Shown here in pieces: positions 40,401 to 51,635 of a stretch of DNA of 64,000 bases (position 1 is its first letter; each line of letters begins with the position of its first letter). The stretch spans positions 12,551,560 to 12,615,559 of the forward strand of contig HG738140.1 of assembly GCA_000499405.2 (NCBI GenBank), given 5' to 3'. The notes beneath the pieces are model-generated. The model was not told the origin of the DNA, made no database searches, and worked only from the letters and a program-made list of their open reading frames with translations. Origin of the DNA: Onchocerca volvulus (lineage: Eukaryota > Nematoda > Chromadorea > Rhabditida > Onchocercidae). Both the position numbers and the translations under genes were made by a program.

Positions 40401-42534
40401 TTCCTTCTTCCAACACTGTCTCGGCATTGTATACTACAAATGGTTATCCGATAACCAAGCCTGGAAGTAATCAGATTTTGAATTTAGAGAGTTTAAATTT
40501 ATTTTCGATTGACGTTAGCAAATATTTCGCTCTCTATTATCAAAAAAGATGAAAAGATAATCAGTGAAAGAATCTTATGATGATTAAAATTTGCAGCTTC
40601 TTTCAAAGGCACTAATAATATTAATAATAGTAATAATGATAATAATTATTATAATAGTAATAATTATAATTATAGTTATAATAATAGTAGAAAAAGAATG
40701 AAGAAATCCCTTATAGTAGATGATATTATTGGTTATAATTATTTCCCGGGAAACACCTAAAAAACTGAAAAACTTGTTTATATTATTGTTAATTTAAATT
40801 AAAAACTTACTCGTTCCGTTCGACACCCTTTACCACATTTTGTGACATTCCCTTGTTGCGCAGTAAATAAAATCTGAGGTGGTAACCAGAAAAATTCGCA
40901 AACTGTCCCGGTAATTTATTAATATTCCTTAATAACATATAGCCTTCCTTGTCTTCTTTTTCTAAATCTTCACCTGTCGTACCATTTGAACCATCAGGTA
41001 AATCATATAAAAAACAATCGTTTCCAATGTGCGCTTGTATTTGGACATCCTCATTAATCGTCAAATTACAGCATGTATGAATCACACTATAATTAATATT
41101 TTTGATAAAATTCGATTGATTCTGAGCAAAAATTAAAAATTCAACTTCTTGTATGATAATAATAATAATGATAATGGCATGGAGAAAATTATTGGATTCA
41201 TTGTTTCCCGAAAGATGAAGCAGCAAGCTAGTATATGACTAATTGTAACATATGAAATAAATTTGAATAAATGCAAAGAATTATTTGAATAGCATTTAAG
41301 ATTTGGTCAAATTATGACCTGAATCAGAATCCTATTTAAAATATTGTTGAAATGATTAAATCATAATAATTTTTTTCTTTAGCATTTCTCCGTACTTTTT
41401 CATTTTCAGCTTCATTATCTCTTTCGTTTTAATTTTATCAGCATAGATATATTTTTTACATTTAGGAATGATTTTAATAACTCTCGAAGTACGAGGCTTA
41501 AAACTGCTAAAATGTATAACGATTAACAATCAAAACGAGTTAAATAGGGCAAAGATCATTGATGCTATCATACTGTTTATATGTCTATAAATAATATAAT
41601 TAAGAAATATATTTAATTAAAACACTTACGGTGAAATTGGTGTTGACTGTTGTAAATGAGCAACAAAATTCGTCTTTCCACCACAATATGATTGTAAATG
41701 ATTGTAATGACATTTCTGCAAAGTAATCCAAGAAGAAATAACAAAAGGTAAATAATGATGGAACTACGAAAAAGATTATCAGTTCTATTTCTTAAAAATT
41801 TTGGAAAAATCACAAGAAAGAAATTTTCGTAAATTTAAAGTATTAAAAAAGCAAAGAAAAGGAATTATTATAGAATTGTAATAATACATTAAATAAATTA
41901 AAAATAAGTAATACTATCTTAATACAACTCAAACCAAAATCAAATTTAAAAATTATAAAACTAAAGCAAAACTTTATAAACACCATAACCCTCAAAATTA
42001 AAAAAAGAAAAAAAAAAAACTAACAAACCCGCTACACCAGAAACTAAGCCAAAACACAAGAAAATAAAACAGACTCAAAAAAAAAAAAAAACATAATAAA
42101 CCAATAAAGAAAAAAAAAAATTATAGAATTATAATTGGATTTAAGTTCTTTTTTTTTCTACTCTATTATTAATGATATTTTATATTATGACAGCAAGAGG
42201 TATTCTTTCACATTATATTTGATCAAGAATGAATAAACGAAAATTCTGAAAAAAGTTGAAAGTTAATGAATATCTGTTACTTGCAGAAAAATAGCGAATT
42301 TTCAGCAAATGTTAGAATAGAATAGATTGCTATATAAATTATACTAAAAAACATGAAACTCACCAGAAATTGAAAACCGCAAAGAGTTGGTTTTTGGCAA
42401 TGCATTCGAATGGTATCATTTCCAAAATTTTGTACCACAATGATTTGATCATCATCGCAACGATATGTTATCGTTGCTGAATGTTTCATCAACAGTGATA
42501 AGAGTAAGAAAAATATCATTGACCTCGGGAACAT
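34423..42534 (-). CDS. qua-1: Hedgehog-related protein of the quahog type with C-terminal Hint/Hog domain
   Basis: Secreted hedgehog-related protein; in nematodes quahog has a unique N-domain joined to a self-processing Hog domain and is needed for moulting. Fourteen exons join in frame to 925 residues: 42364-42534, 41630-41715, 40811-41086, 40209-40433, 39512-39630, 38701-39084, 38234-38436, 37666-37729, 37287-37498, 36643-36706, 35781-35863, 35315-35641, 34876-35178, 34423-34683. Exon 1 has a signal peptide (MFPRSMIFFLLLSLLM). Exons 1-3 are Cys-rich (CQKPTLCGFQF, VIHTCCNLTI). The middle is charged and low complexity. The Hog part starts at GMNCFSADTKVY (catalytic Cys about residue 714); SLTELHLL supplies the Thr-x-x-His pair (about 781 and 784), and GVYSPMTVEGSIVVDGV is a hallmark late block, so autocleavage should work. 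The exon at 35781-35863 has a weak donor (GTTCTG) and is the least certain. The gene symbol is by domain layout, not alignment. Confidence 0.85.
36643..38436 (-). repeat. Tandem duplication of an exon pair inside the hedgehog-related gene
   Basis: Two copies of an exon pair plus intron: copy 1 exons 38234-38436 and 37666-37729, copy 2 exons 37287-37498 and 36643-36706, offset about 0.94-1.02 kb. Proteins match clearly (NISITKEVRSGHDDIS against NISTTKEVRTGDDDIS; both small exons begin QLL and end KSST). The introns are also alike (AAAGC-ATGATAAATAAATTTAAAATTAAAA, broken here, and CTGAATCTGATTATTTCAG), so the event was genomic and fairly recent. Confidence 0.9.
39377..39446. repeat. Hairpin in an intron of the hedgehog-related gene
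   Basis: Arm 39377-39405 pairs with about 39418-39446 with two mismatches and a 12-nt loop; the core is GAATTAATATTGATTTCA. Located between exons 5 and 6. Confidence 0.75.
40611..40690 (+). repeat. Degenerate TAA trinucleotide repeat
   Basis: AATAATA/ATAATTA units in the intron between exons 3 and 4 of the hedgehog-related gene. Confidence 0.7.
41868..42129. other. Candidate nuclear mitochondrial DNA insertion
   Basis: In intron 1 of the hedgehog-related gene, about 240 bp with extreme strand skew: the plus strand is nearly all A and C, so the minus strand is T- and G-rich like a nematode mitochondrial coding strand. Read on the minus strand with TGA as Trp (invertebrate mitochondrial code), one frame stays open from 42,119 to a TAG near 41,964, giving a hydrophobic peptide with CFGLVSGVAGLLV and NFEGYGVYKVLL. 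Near-identical ATTATAGAATT sequences flank the block (41868-41878 and about 42119-42129), like a target duplication. I could not name the mitochondrial gene. Confidence 0.35.
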
Positions 42535-45500
42535 TTTCTGCTTGTTTGTTATCACCCAATTTTTAAAGATGTTTTATCTGAAATGAACAGATATTGATAA
42601 AGTTTGCAAAAGATTTTTCTGATTTTGCGAAATGTTATATAAATAAAATAATCAGTTTAAAATTAGCAATAATAATCAATAAATATTATCATCAATAACG
42701 CTAAGCCAAAAATATCAGAAAATTTTAGAATATTAAATATGATTTTCCAGAAAATTTTAATGATTTAGCGAAATATTAAATGTAATATTTTAACAATCGC
42801 AATCATTATCTAAACTCAATCTTTCATTTACTATTTAAAAGACAAAATATCAGGAATAATTGATAAGTTAGCATGAGATATGATAAGATAGGATTAAAAT
42901 TCTAATCCTGTACAAATAATAATACTTCAACAAAAATTTATCAATTTCTAAAAAGAGTGAAAAAAAAAAAGATGAGAAATTCTTTATTGATTTACGCTAC
43001 AATAAAATGATAAGCATCTTTCAAACAACAATCCACTAACATTAACTGATGATAATGGAGGCGATTTGAATGAATTTAAGGATGAATTACGGCACTCAAT
43101 TTATTTCTGTGCTAGAACTGATGTGACACATGAATTTAACGTTTTATCTTTTCAAATTTGTGCTCTAAATCTTTTCTTTGATCTCATTATCTTTCATTTA
43201 AGTTTTTAGGAAATTTATTTTGATGCAAAAAAAAAGAAAATACATTATTATTTATCCTACAAAAAAGACATACGAATTATCAAAACTGAATGGCCTAATA
43301 GACCTCATCCTTCAATAAATGGTTGCAGTGATGAGCGTTAAAAAGATTACAATAATCAGTAAATTCAAAAGATTATTAGGTTTTCAACACAAAAAAATAA
43401 GTGGTTGCACAAAATTTTTAATTTGAATTTCTTTTTGAAATCAAAGAAAAAAGACGTATCATAGCCTAATCTGATAATATCAAAATAAAAATATGAAATG
43501 TTTGTTATGGCAATTATAACTGATTGATTACCACTTCTTGTGTTTTTCTTTTTTTTTTTTCTTGCAATTTAGTGATAATTATTATAACTATCATAATTAC
43601 TATAATGATGTTTGTGGAGCTATGAACAAATAATGACTCCATCCTAGAATTATCCAATTTCATATCTTCAATTATAGATGGAGATATGGATGATTCGTTT
43701 ATTTCTTTTTTTTTTCGTTTTTTTTGTTGATAATTTAAAATCGTCGAAATTTGAAGCATTTTTTGCAGTATTGGGAAATTACTTTGATATTTAAATAAAT
43801 CATATTTTGCAGTGGTGAGAAATTATTTCGAAAAATAAGTAATAAACCATTATTTAAATAAAATATTAGAAAAAATTTATCAGTATCATTCAAAAATTTT
43901 TCTCAAACAATCACATTTTGAAACGATAAAGATGCAGAAATTTATCATGATTATTGTATTATCCATTGCTATATTTTATGTATGTTGATATTGATCCGAA
44001 AACAATAATTTAAAAAGAAAGAAAAATCCAAAATCCATCATAAATTTCAAACTATTCAATTTTTTACTTGGTCACTTTTTCTCCCTTCTTTATTCATTAA
44101 GATCTCCATCGAATTTTGGCTTAAATCTTTTCAAACTCATGCTGATTAATTTAAAATCATAGTGCATAAGAGATTAAAATCAGAGAAATCAAAAATTGAG
44201 AAAATTAGAAAAAGAGATCAGAAAAGGAAAAAAAAGCGCCATTTGCTGGATTTTTGTTATTAATTCGATAGAATATGCAAAAAATTGGAGAAATGTATTT
44301 CCTAGAACCATCATTTTATCTCGACTTTGGAATGAAAAAAAAAAGTCTTTTGAAGTAAGAAAAAAAAAGGATCGATCTCAATGTTGAAATTTCTTGACAA
44401 TAATAATGATAGTAATTTTGATGACAATTATAATAATTTAATAATAAAAATTGTTTTAAAGGGTTTAAAGCATTTTCGAAAAGTTGAATACCAATTTCAA
44501 CAGTTTGAAATTCTTCTTTCTTCCCATCTAAGGAATATCAAGGAATAATAACAATAATTGGTTTAGACATGCAAAATGCTTGAATGCCTCACTTCTTCTT
44601 TTAATTCATTCACTCTTTGTTATTTAACTCATCTTTAACATTCTTTCTAATCCATTTATCCTTTTAGTCCTACTTATATGACCTTTGAAACAGGTCAATG
44701 TGAACAAATCATCATTTACCTTTACCTCCGGAATATTTCATCCTCACTTATCTCTAACATGTCCTCATTACCGTTCTAAATTAGCATTTATGTCTTCAAT
44801 ATCTACCAATACTCTCTTCATTTGAATTTCGAATTTGTTCATTTCTGAAAAATTGGCAACATGTCATGTGAGGTAAGTTTTTTTTTTTTAACAAATTTCA
44901 CAAAAAGTTTGAAAGTAAACAAATAAATAAAATGGGGGGAAAATGAAAAAGATTTCAGTATGCATTCTGCAAAATGTTGAAATAAAATTCGTGTAGAATA
45001 ACAATTGAGGTAAAAGAAGAAAGAAGGAAAAATAAGAGGAGAGAGAGCGACAAGTGCGAATGATAAAATTTTTTGGAATAAATTTGATGGAGAATGTCTA
45101 AATGGATTGTACATTTTCTTCAACAAGCAGATTCAACTTCCACGTCAACGAGGCTGTGTCTATCACAAATAAAAAATCATTTTGATGTATTAGAGGTGTC
45201 GTGCTGTTAGATTAAATTAAAGATTTAATATTATTTGAAGTCAAACACTTTTATTTTTTTATATTTAATAATTGCTAATTTATGATAAAAAAATATTCCC
45301 ATAGTAATCAAATGGAGATTAGATTCAATCACAGCTGAATATTTTCAATTTTGTTATTTTATCTTTCAAAATTTTGATATACAATGAAAAACTAATTATT
45401 GATCACATTTTAATGACCAATTTTCAAGGAATTTTAAGAATTTGCATTGCAAAAGTATCCTCGAAAAATGATCGAAATGTTGGATAATATAAAAAATAAG

Positions 45501-47449
45501 AAAATGATAAATATGTCTAATCCATTTTTGTTTGAATTGTAACTAAAAGCTATCTGAAATGATAATTTCTTTATAATTCAGATAAACAGAATAGTTTAAA
45601 AAACTCTGTCATATGCATTAGTTAGTAGTTTAGAATAAATTCTATTAAAAATGCTTCTATATTATTTATAAGCGAATTTAACGATTGCTAAAATTTTATC
45701 GAAAAAGAAATTACCGAATTCAATTATTTCGATGTTAATATATATTTGGTCGATGATATATTAATTTATCGGTGTTAGATGTAATTGTTACTGAACTAAA
45801 TGCTAACTTAACTAAACATAACGAACATTGAATAGAAATGCATGAATGAAATTCAAAAATATAGAATGAAATGAAAAATTGGTATTCCTTTATTATGCAG
45901 GAATCGGATCAGGAGGAGGGAATGGATCGAAGAAAAAGAGAACAATGAAACCCTTCAAAAGCGCTGAAGAAAATTTCTACGGAATTGTTTGTATTTGCAG
46001 CGAGAAAATATTGCTCCAATTTGTGAAGAGTTCGAAAAGATGAAACTTTTCAGAAAGAAAATAGAAAAAAAAGGAACTAAACGTATTATATATGCCTCTT
46101 CGTATGACCTCTTCCAATTTATCCTACTTTTATCCAACGAACCAACCAATTACCTTGAATACAGGACTACTCCCGAATGACAGAACTTTAAGAGGAAAAA
46201 AAAAAGTCAAAAAGTGCAATTTACTTTCAATTAAAAATATTGTAGATTAAATCATGAAAAAATAATTGTAATTCGAAATCATCCAATGTCTACAAAGGAC
46301 ATTTGTAAAATGACTGTAACCTGTTGTGACCTAGTTTGTTTCAAAGATTTTTTCCTAATAGAAAAATATAGGATTTAATCTATAAGACAGAAGAGGGAGT
46401 ACGAAATTTTAGGTAAAATTAAATTGAAAGAATTTTTCTCCAACAAAGCAGTTAATTTGTTAATGACACAATTAATGAGTACAGTATATGTTTAAAATTT
46501 GGTTTGAAAAAAAATGAAACTATGAAAGTCAAAAAAAGTGAACCGATTTATGACAAAGAAAGACATTCGCGATGGTACGGCGAAAATCCATGAAGCAAAA
46601 GGGTCACCGAAAGACATGATTGAAAAATTGAATGAATCGAACAATTTAAGATAAAAGAAGCTGAAAATATTCCTTATTACAAGAATTATGTTAAAACATT
46701 TCGGTGGTATGAAATTATTTCATCAAATTAAAATTTTGAAATTCAACAAAAATTAATTTAAATCAAAATTTAAAGCGGTTCAATTTTCATCAAAAGATAT
46801 TAGTTAAAATTAGCGAACAGAAGAAAAATTTCTGTTCTATATAAAAAAAAAAATGCATCCAGCAAATTTTGAATGAGTCATTTGAAGTATACTTTAAAAT
46901 TTTTTTCAAAATGTTTGCTCCAAATATTTTATTCACAATTTGCCAGATAGAAGTTGTTTGAAAAAAATAAAATCAGTAATTTATATCTTTATCAATATTA
47001 AAAAATTTTAAAAATCAATAATTTTATAGATTTTTGGGAAAATTAATTCCTCAGCAAAATAAAAAAGAAAAAAAAAAGGGAAAAAATCATCGATCATTGG
47101 TCGAAAAAATTTAAAAACGAAATTATTTTTGCGTGGACGCTAATTGAAGAGTGGTTGTTGCTAGTTTTGATTTTTCAAGTTGCTGTCAACCGATTTTGTT
47201 TTTTGCATTTTTCCATAAGCGAATCAATGAATTTTGATATCGTATCACATAAAACATAATATGAATTATCTATGTGAATTAATACTATTCGTTCACTGAA
47301 CTATTCCTTTTTTTGAAGTTGCGAACACAAATTTTTTTTAGTGAAATTCAGCATTTTAGTTAAAATTTATCTTATTTGATGATATTTGACATATTTTATT
47401 GATTTAGCAGTCTTTAAGAAACAAAATTTGTTGCCATTTATCGACGAAT
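42535..47449. other. Divergent intergenic region, no gene supported
   Basis: About 4.9 kb between the hedgehog-related gene (minus) and the tetraspanin (plus), so both promoters should lie here. Very A-rich with homopolymers. The open frames found (e.g. a Lys-rich one at 43514-43759 and those near 44.2, 44.9 and 46.0 kb) lack family features and splice partners. Confidence 0.5.
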
Positions 47450-50069
47450 ATGAACAAAATGTTACCAACTACTATTGCTCGAATTATACTTTTCATTCTT
47501 TTCTTGCAACTTCTCCTTTGTTGCGCTGCTCTAATCAGTACTCTTTATAGCTCAATGAGATTTATTCCATATCGGCAAGTATATCTGTTATCATATTATC
47601 ATTGTCATTGCTATCATCTCTTCTATTATCAGAAATATTATCTTTATCTATCTATTATTATTAAGTATTTATTTACTTATAGTAAAATATTGCCAAATTT
47701 TATGCAAAGTTATGGTTTATTTACGGGCGTTTTCATCATCAATCTATATGCCACATTTATTACTATCATTGCTTCATTTCGAATTCACAAATTTTGGTAG
47801 TCATTTCTTTGATTTCCCATTATTTAAGATAAAATTTACCAAAATATCTCATTTTTAAGCATTGATTTTTTTTTTTTCTACGCCAATGATCAATAATTAT
47901 ATAAACTATCTATCGCAGTAATTCTAATTCTTATATTTCAGTTTCGCAGAAGCAATAAGATTCTCGAGAAATTTTTTGGACTTAAAACTGTTGAAATTTG
48001 AATTGCTTACATCCAGTATAGCAACTTTAGGATCAAGTTTTATCCTATTCGTATTATGTAGTAGTTGGCAAAAGCCTATCCAGGATAATATACTGTATGC
48101 TATAAAGCAAGCCATGAGTGATAATGATTACGCTCAAGTAAGCATTATATTTTATTAACTAATCAATTTAATTAATCAGGAGTTAATTTTATTTTATAAA
48201 GACTTATTTTTTGATATTAGATTACTGATACTTGCAGGATATTAACATCATCCAGCAAAGATTTCAATGTTGCGGGATTTCGATACAGGGCGCAGAATCA
48301 AATCTTATTTGGTTGTATTACTTGTTACCTGATATTGCTTTTGAAGAAAATCTATACAAGTAAATCAATTTATTAATATCTATTTTAAATTTAGAACATA
48401 AGCTGGATAATCAAGAAGCGTTTCGTATCACATCATTACTTACAATGCATGATATGATGCAAATCATTTACATTATGCAAATTATTTACATTGAAGAAAG
48501 TAAAAATAATACAAAAAGATGATTTTACAAATAAATTTCTTGAACATACTCAATTATATTCTGATGTTTAAAGCACAAAGAATTCTAATAAAATTATTCA
48601 ATTTAATTTCTATTAATTCAGCTATTGATGCAAGGAAATATGCTAGGTGGCAATATTAACAAACCATTTAATTAATGTCAATATTTGATTAAATCCATTG
48701 GCTAGCTTTTTATAATTTCAGTAAAACGCGTTCACTGCCATGGTCTTGTTGCCGATCCGAATATCGATTCATGTTTTGCGATCAGTTTGCATATGAGCGA
48801 TTCATCGCACCTCTTAATGATACAAACTTCCTCCGAATACCCAGTTATGCAGCTCGATTTAAGAAAAATTGGGTATGATATACTTTATCTGAAAAAATGA
48901 TAAGAATATGACGACAAATAATAAACTATATTGATGCGATCCAAGCCATTTATGGCACCTGTTTCCATTTCATTCCTTTTTTTCAAATTTCGAAAAATTA
49001 GTATAAATCTCAGTTCCTATTAGTTAACAATGTCAACATGGAAGAATTCACTCCTTTCATTTAAAATTTTATTCTGTATTATATTTCAGAATAATGTATA
49101 ATTAAATCATAGAAATTATAGAGTTAGAATTGAAAACAAGACTTGCAGTTTTTTACAATAATTATCAAGTTCTTACTATGAAATAATCAAATTTTTCTGA
49201 AGACATCAAATTTTTTCATGAAAGTCTAAATTTGCATTTTATATGATGAAAAAATTTGTTGCAAACATTCTACTTATTAAGATATATTTATGTTTATTTT
49301 TACATTCTACTAATAATAATTTAGCTCTGAAAAATTCAACATATGTTTTATTGTTTATTGTTTTGTTTTGTTTTGTTCTTTTTCATTGCATAGAATTTCA
49401 AGGAATTTTTAAAATGATAGAAAATTTTAAGTTTTCAAAAGTTTAAGAATTTTAAATCAATACTTATAACTTTTGGATTAAGCTCTTGCAAAGTATTAAA
49501 ATTTTTAGAGCTGTACTTCCTTAAGTGATTGTAAACAAAGGCGAGAAATAGCATTGAATTCGGTATACAAGCGTGACTGTGCTCGAGCTTTTTATCAAGC
49601 CTTCAAGACAGGATTTTTTTATCTAAATGGTGCTATGTTATTTGTTTTAGGTAAGTCTGAAAATTTTCATATCTTGCATAAGTAGCAAAGAAAAAAGAAT
49701 TCTCTATTTCCCGGATTTTTTTTCACTCTGGAAAAAACACAGTATTTTTAATATATATCTGTAATTTCCTGATAGTTATTTTAATGAATAATCTTGATTT
49801 GTTTTTTTTTTCTCGAACGTATTAATAGTGAAAAGCAATTTGACTGAAAGCACATTCATAGTATTTTAATTATGAGAAAACTGATTTACATTTATTTCCT
49901 TTGGAATTTTCCAGTACATCTAATCTTTTGGGTTCATAAATCTTTGATGAAGTGAAATTCCGTATTTTTTGTAGGATTATGTATGATTTGTGGACTGATC
50001 ATGACAAATCATTGTCAAGCAGTCTTTGTAAGGAAAAATAATTCTAGCATTCCTGCTCCATTGTTATAG
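47450..50069 (+). CDS. Tetraspanin
   Basis: Four-pass membrane protein of the tetraspanin family, which organises membrane microdomains and partner receptors. Seven exons join in frame to 332 residues: 47450-47578, 47633-47796, 47942-48137, 48238-48359, 48722-48872, 49509-49650, 49975-50069. Membrane segments: TM1 IARIILFILFLQLLLCC, TM2 around FTGVFIINLYATFITIIASF, TM3 SSIATLGSSFILFVLCSSW, TM4 FYLNGAMLFVLGLCMICGLI. The large loop holds the diagnostic CCG (QRFQCCGIS), a PWSCC motif and four further cysteines, eight in all, like the loops of RDS/ROM1-type and other larger tetraspanins. The first intron is only 54 nt and free of stops in frame, so it may be retained (350 residues). Which nematode tsp gene it matches is unknown. 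The gene faces away from the hedgehog-related gene and towards Patched. Confidence 0.88.
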
Positions 50070-51635
50070 TTCGTTTTTCTTCTTATAATGTTATGCATTA
50101 GTCAAGTTAAAGTGAACTCTGTTTGATGTGAAATAATGCAATAAATAGAACAATAATGTAAACAAGCAATGAATTCGGTGAATTATTTACTTGTTAGAGC
50201 AAAATAACAAACACATATGTTGCAAAATACAAATGATATGTACAAATCAAATATTTATCATATTCAAATGAAGAATGCTAAACAAGCAAAAAAAAAAAAA
50301 AAAAAAAGGCAAGAAATATTTTGTTATTCAAAGCAAATTAAGAAATAAGGAGCAGAACGATGGAATTTCTTGGCAAAAGAGATTTCTCAAGTTTCAAGAA
50401 AAAAAAAAAGTAATATATAGTTCTTTCGAAAGACAGTGCAGGAAAATGTGAAATTTTAAAAAATTAGCTAGAAAAAATAAGTCACCACAGCTTGCTTAAC
50501 TGTATAATTATTGAATTTGCGTACAAACAAATATATAATATTTTATACAGTATTTTAATAATTTGCACAAAACTGATTGATATCTTATTAATTCAAATTT
50601 CAACAACTTAAGAATTCTATTTTAGCATACTCATTCATCGCCTTTCCTGGGAAAACACACCAAACACATCGATAAGTAATTTCCAACGAAGATACTTGCA
50701 TGTCATATTACATAATTAAAAATTGCTTTAACAGCCAATGAAAAGAGCCAATTACTCATGCAGAATTTTGAAAGGAATGTGTAAAGTTAGCTAAGAAAAA
50801 AAGGTTCCGAAATCAATGTTGTCAAACATTAACTTCAAAAAAGAAATGAACAGATTTGAAAATTAAATGAAATAAGATGAAAGTGCAGAAGGACAAAGTA
50901 GGTCAAGGTAAAAGTGCGGCACAAAAGAATAGTACAGTTTTAAATGATCAAAAAGATTTTTTTGCTTTCAAAACAAAAAAAAAACTTCCTGACAAATTGC
51001 AAAAGCTTCTTCCTTTTAAAAGAAACTCTTTGATCGTTTAAATTTTATGTTCTTAGTTTTTATTTCGTATTTTCACATACATATCAGACGGAAGTATTTC
51101 ATATGTGAAAATACGTCAGCTTCTTTCAATCCTTTGACAGTTGATCATACTGAGGTTAGTATTTTGACAACTGGAAAACTTTAGCGAATGACTAAAAGCA
51201 ATGTCTTATAATGTTAATACATAGCATCAAAATGTTTCTGATTGAGGCTTCAGTATAAATTCGATTTTAATTAGAACAAATTAATTCAAGAATGAACCTT
51301 AGAAGAAATTAGATATGCCAGGAGCCATAAAATCAAATTTTCGGAAATAAAAACTAGAAGGATGTCTAAGTTTACAATTTTCAGAAAAATTATTTGAGCA
51401 TCGAATAAAAAAAAAGAAAAAAAATTCAATAATTTGACGGAAATTGAAATATTCAACAAAAACTCGTAAGAAAAATACTGTACAAGAGGAAAAAGGCTTT
51501 CTTTAACAAATTTTTCTCTATCGTCATCTCTAATACAAAAGTGTAATAGTTAATTCTAATAGTAGTAATTAAGCAATTCAAACCAGCTTTCATTTCAGTC
51601 TTCAAAAAAGTTTCAAATTTTACAAAAAAAATCAT
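50070..51635. other. Convergent intergenic region, no gene
   Basis: Spacer between the tetraspanin stop and the Patched stop; it should contain both 3'UTRs. It includes a 14-bp perfect hairpin (51066-51079 with 51102-51115, CGTATTTTCACATA) around a 22-nt loop. Confidence 0.55.

Noticed and set aside
43514..43759. 81-codon Lys/Ile-rich minus-strand open frame
   Set aside because: Low complexity, driven by poly-A/T runs; no supporting exon structure.
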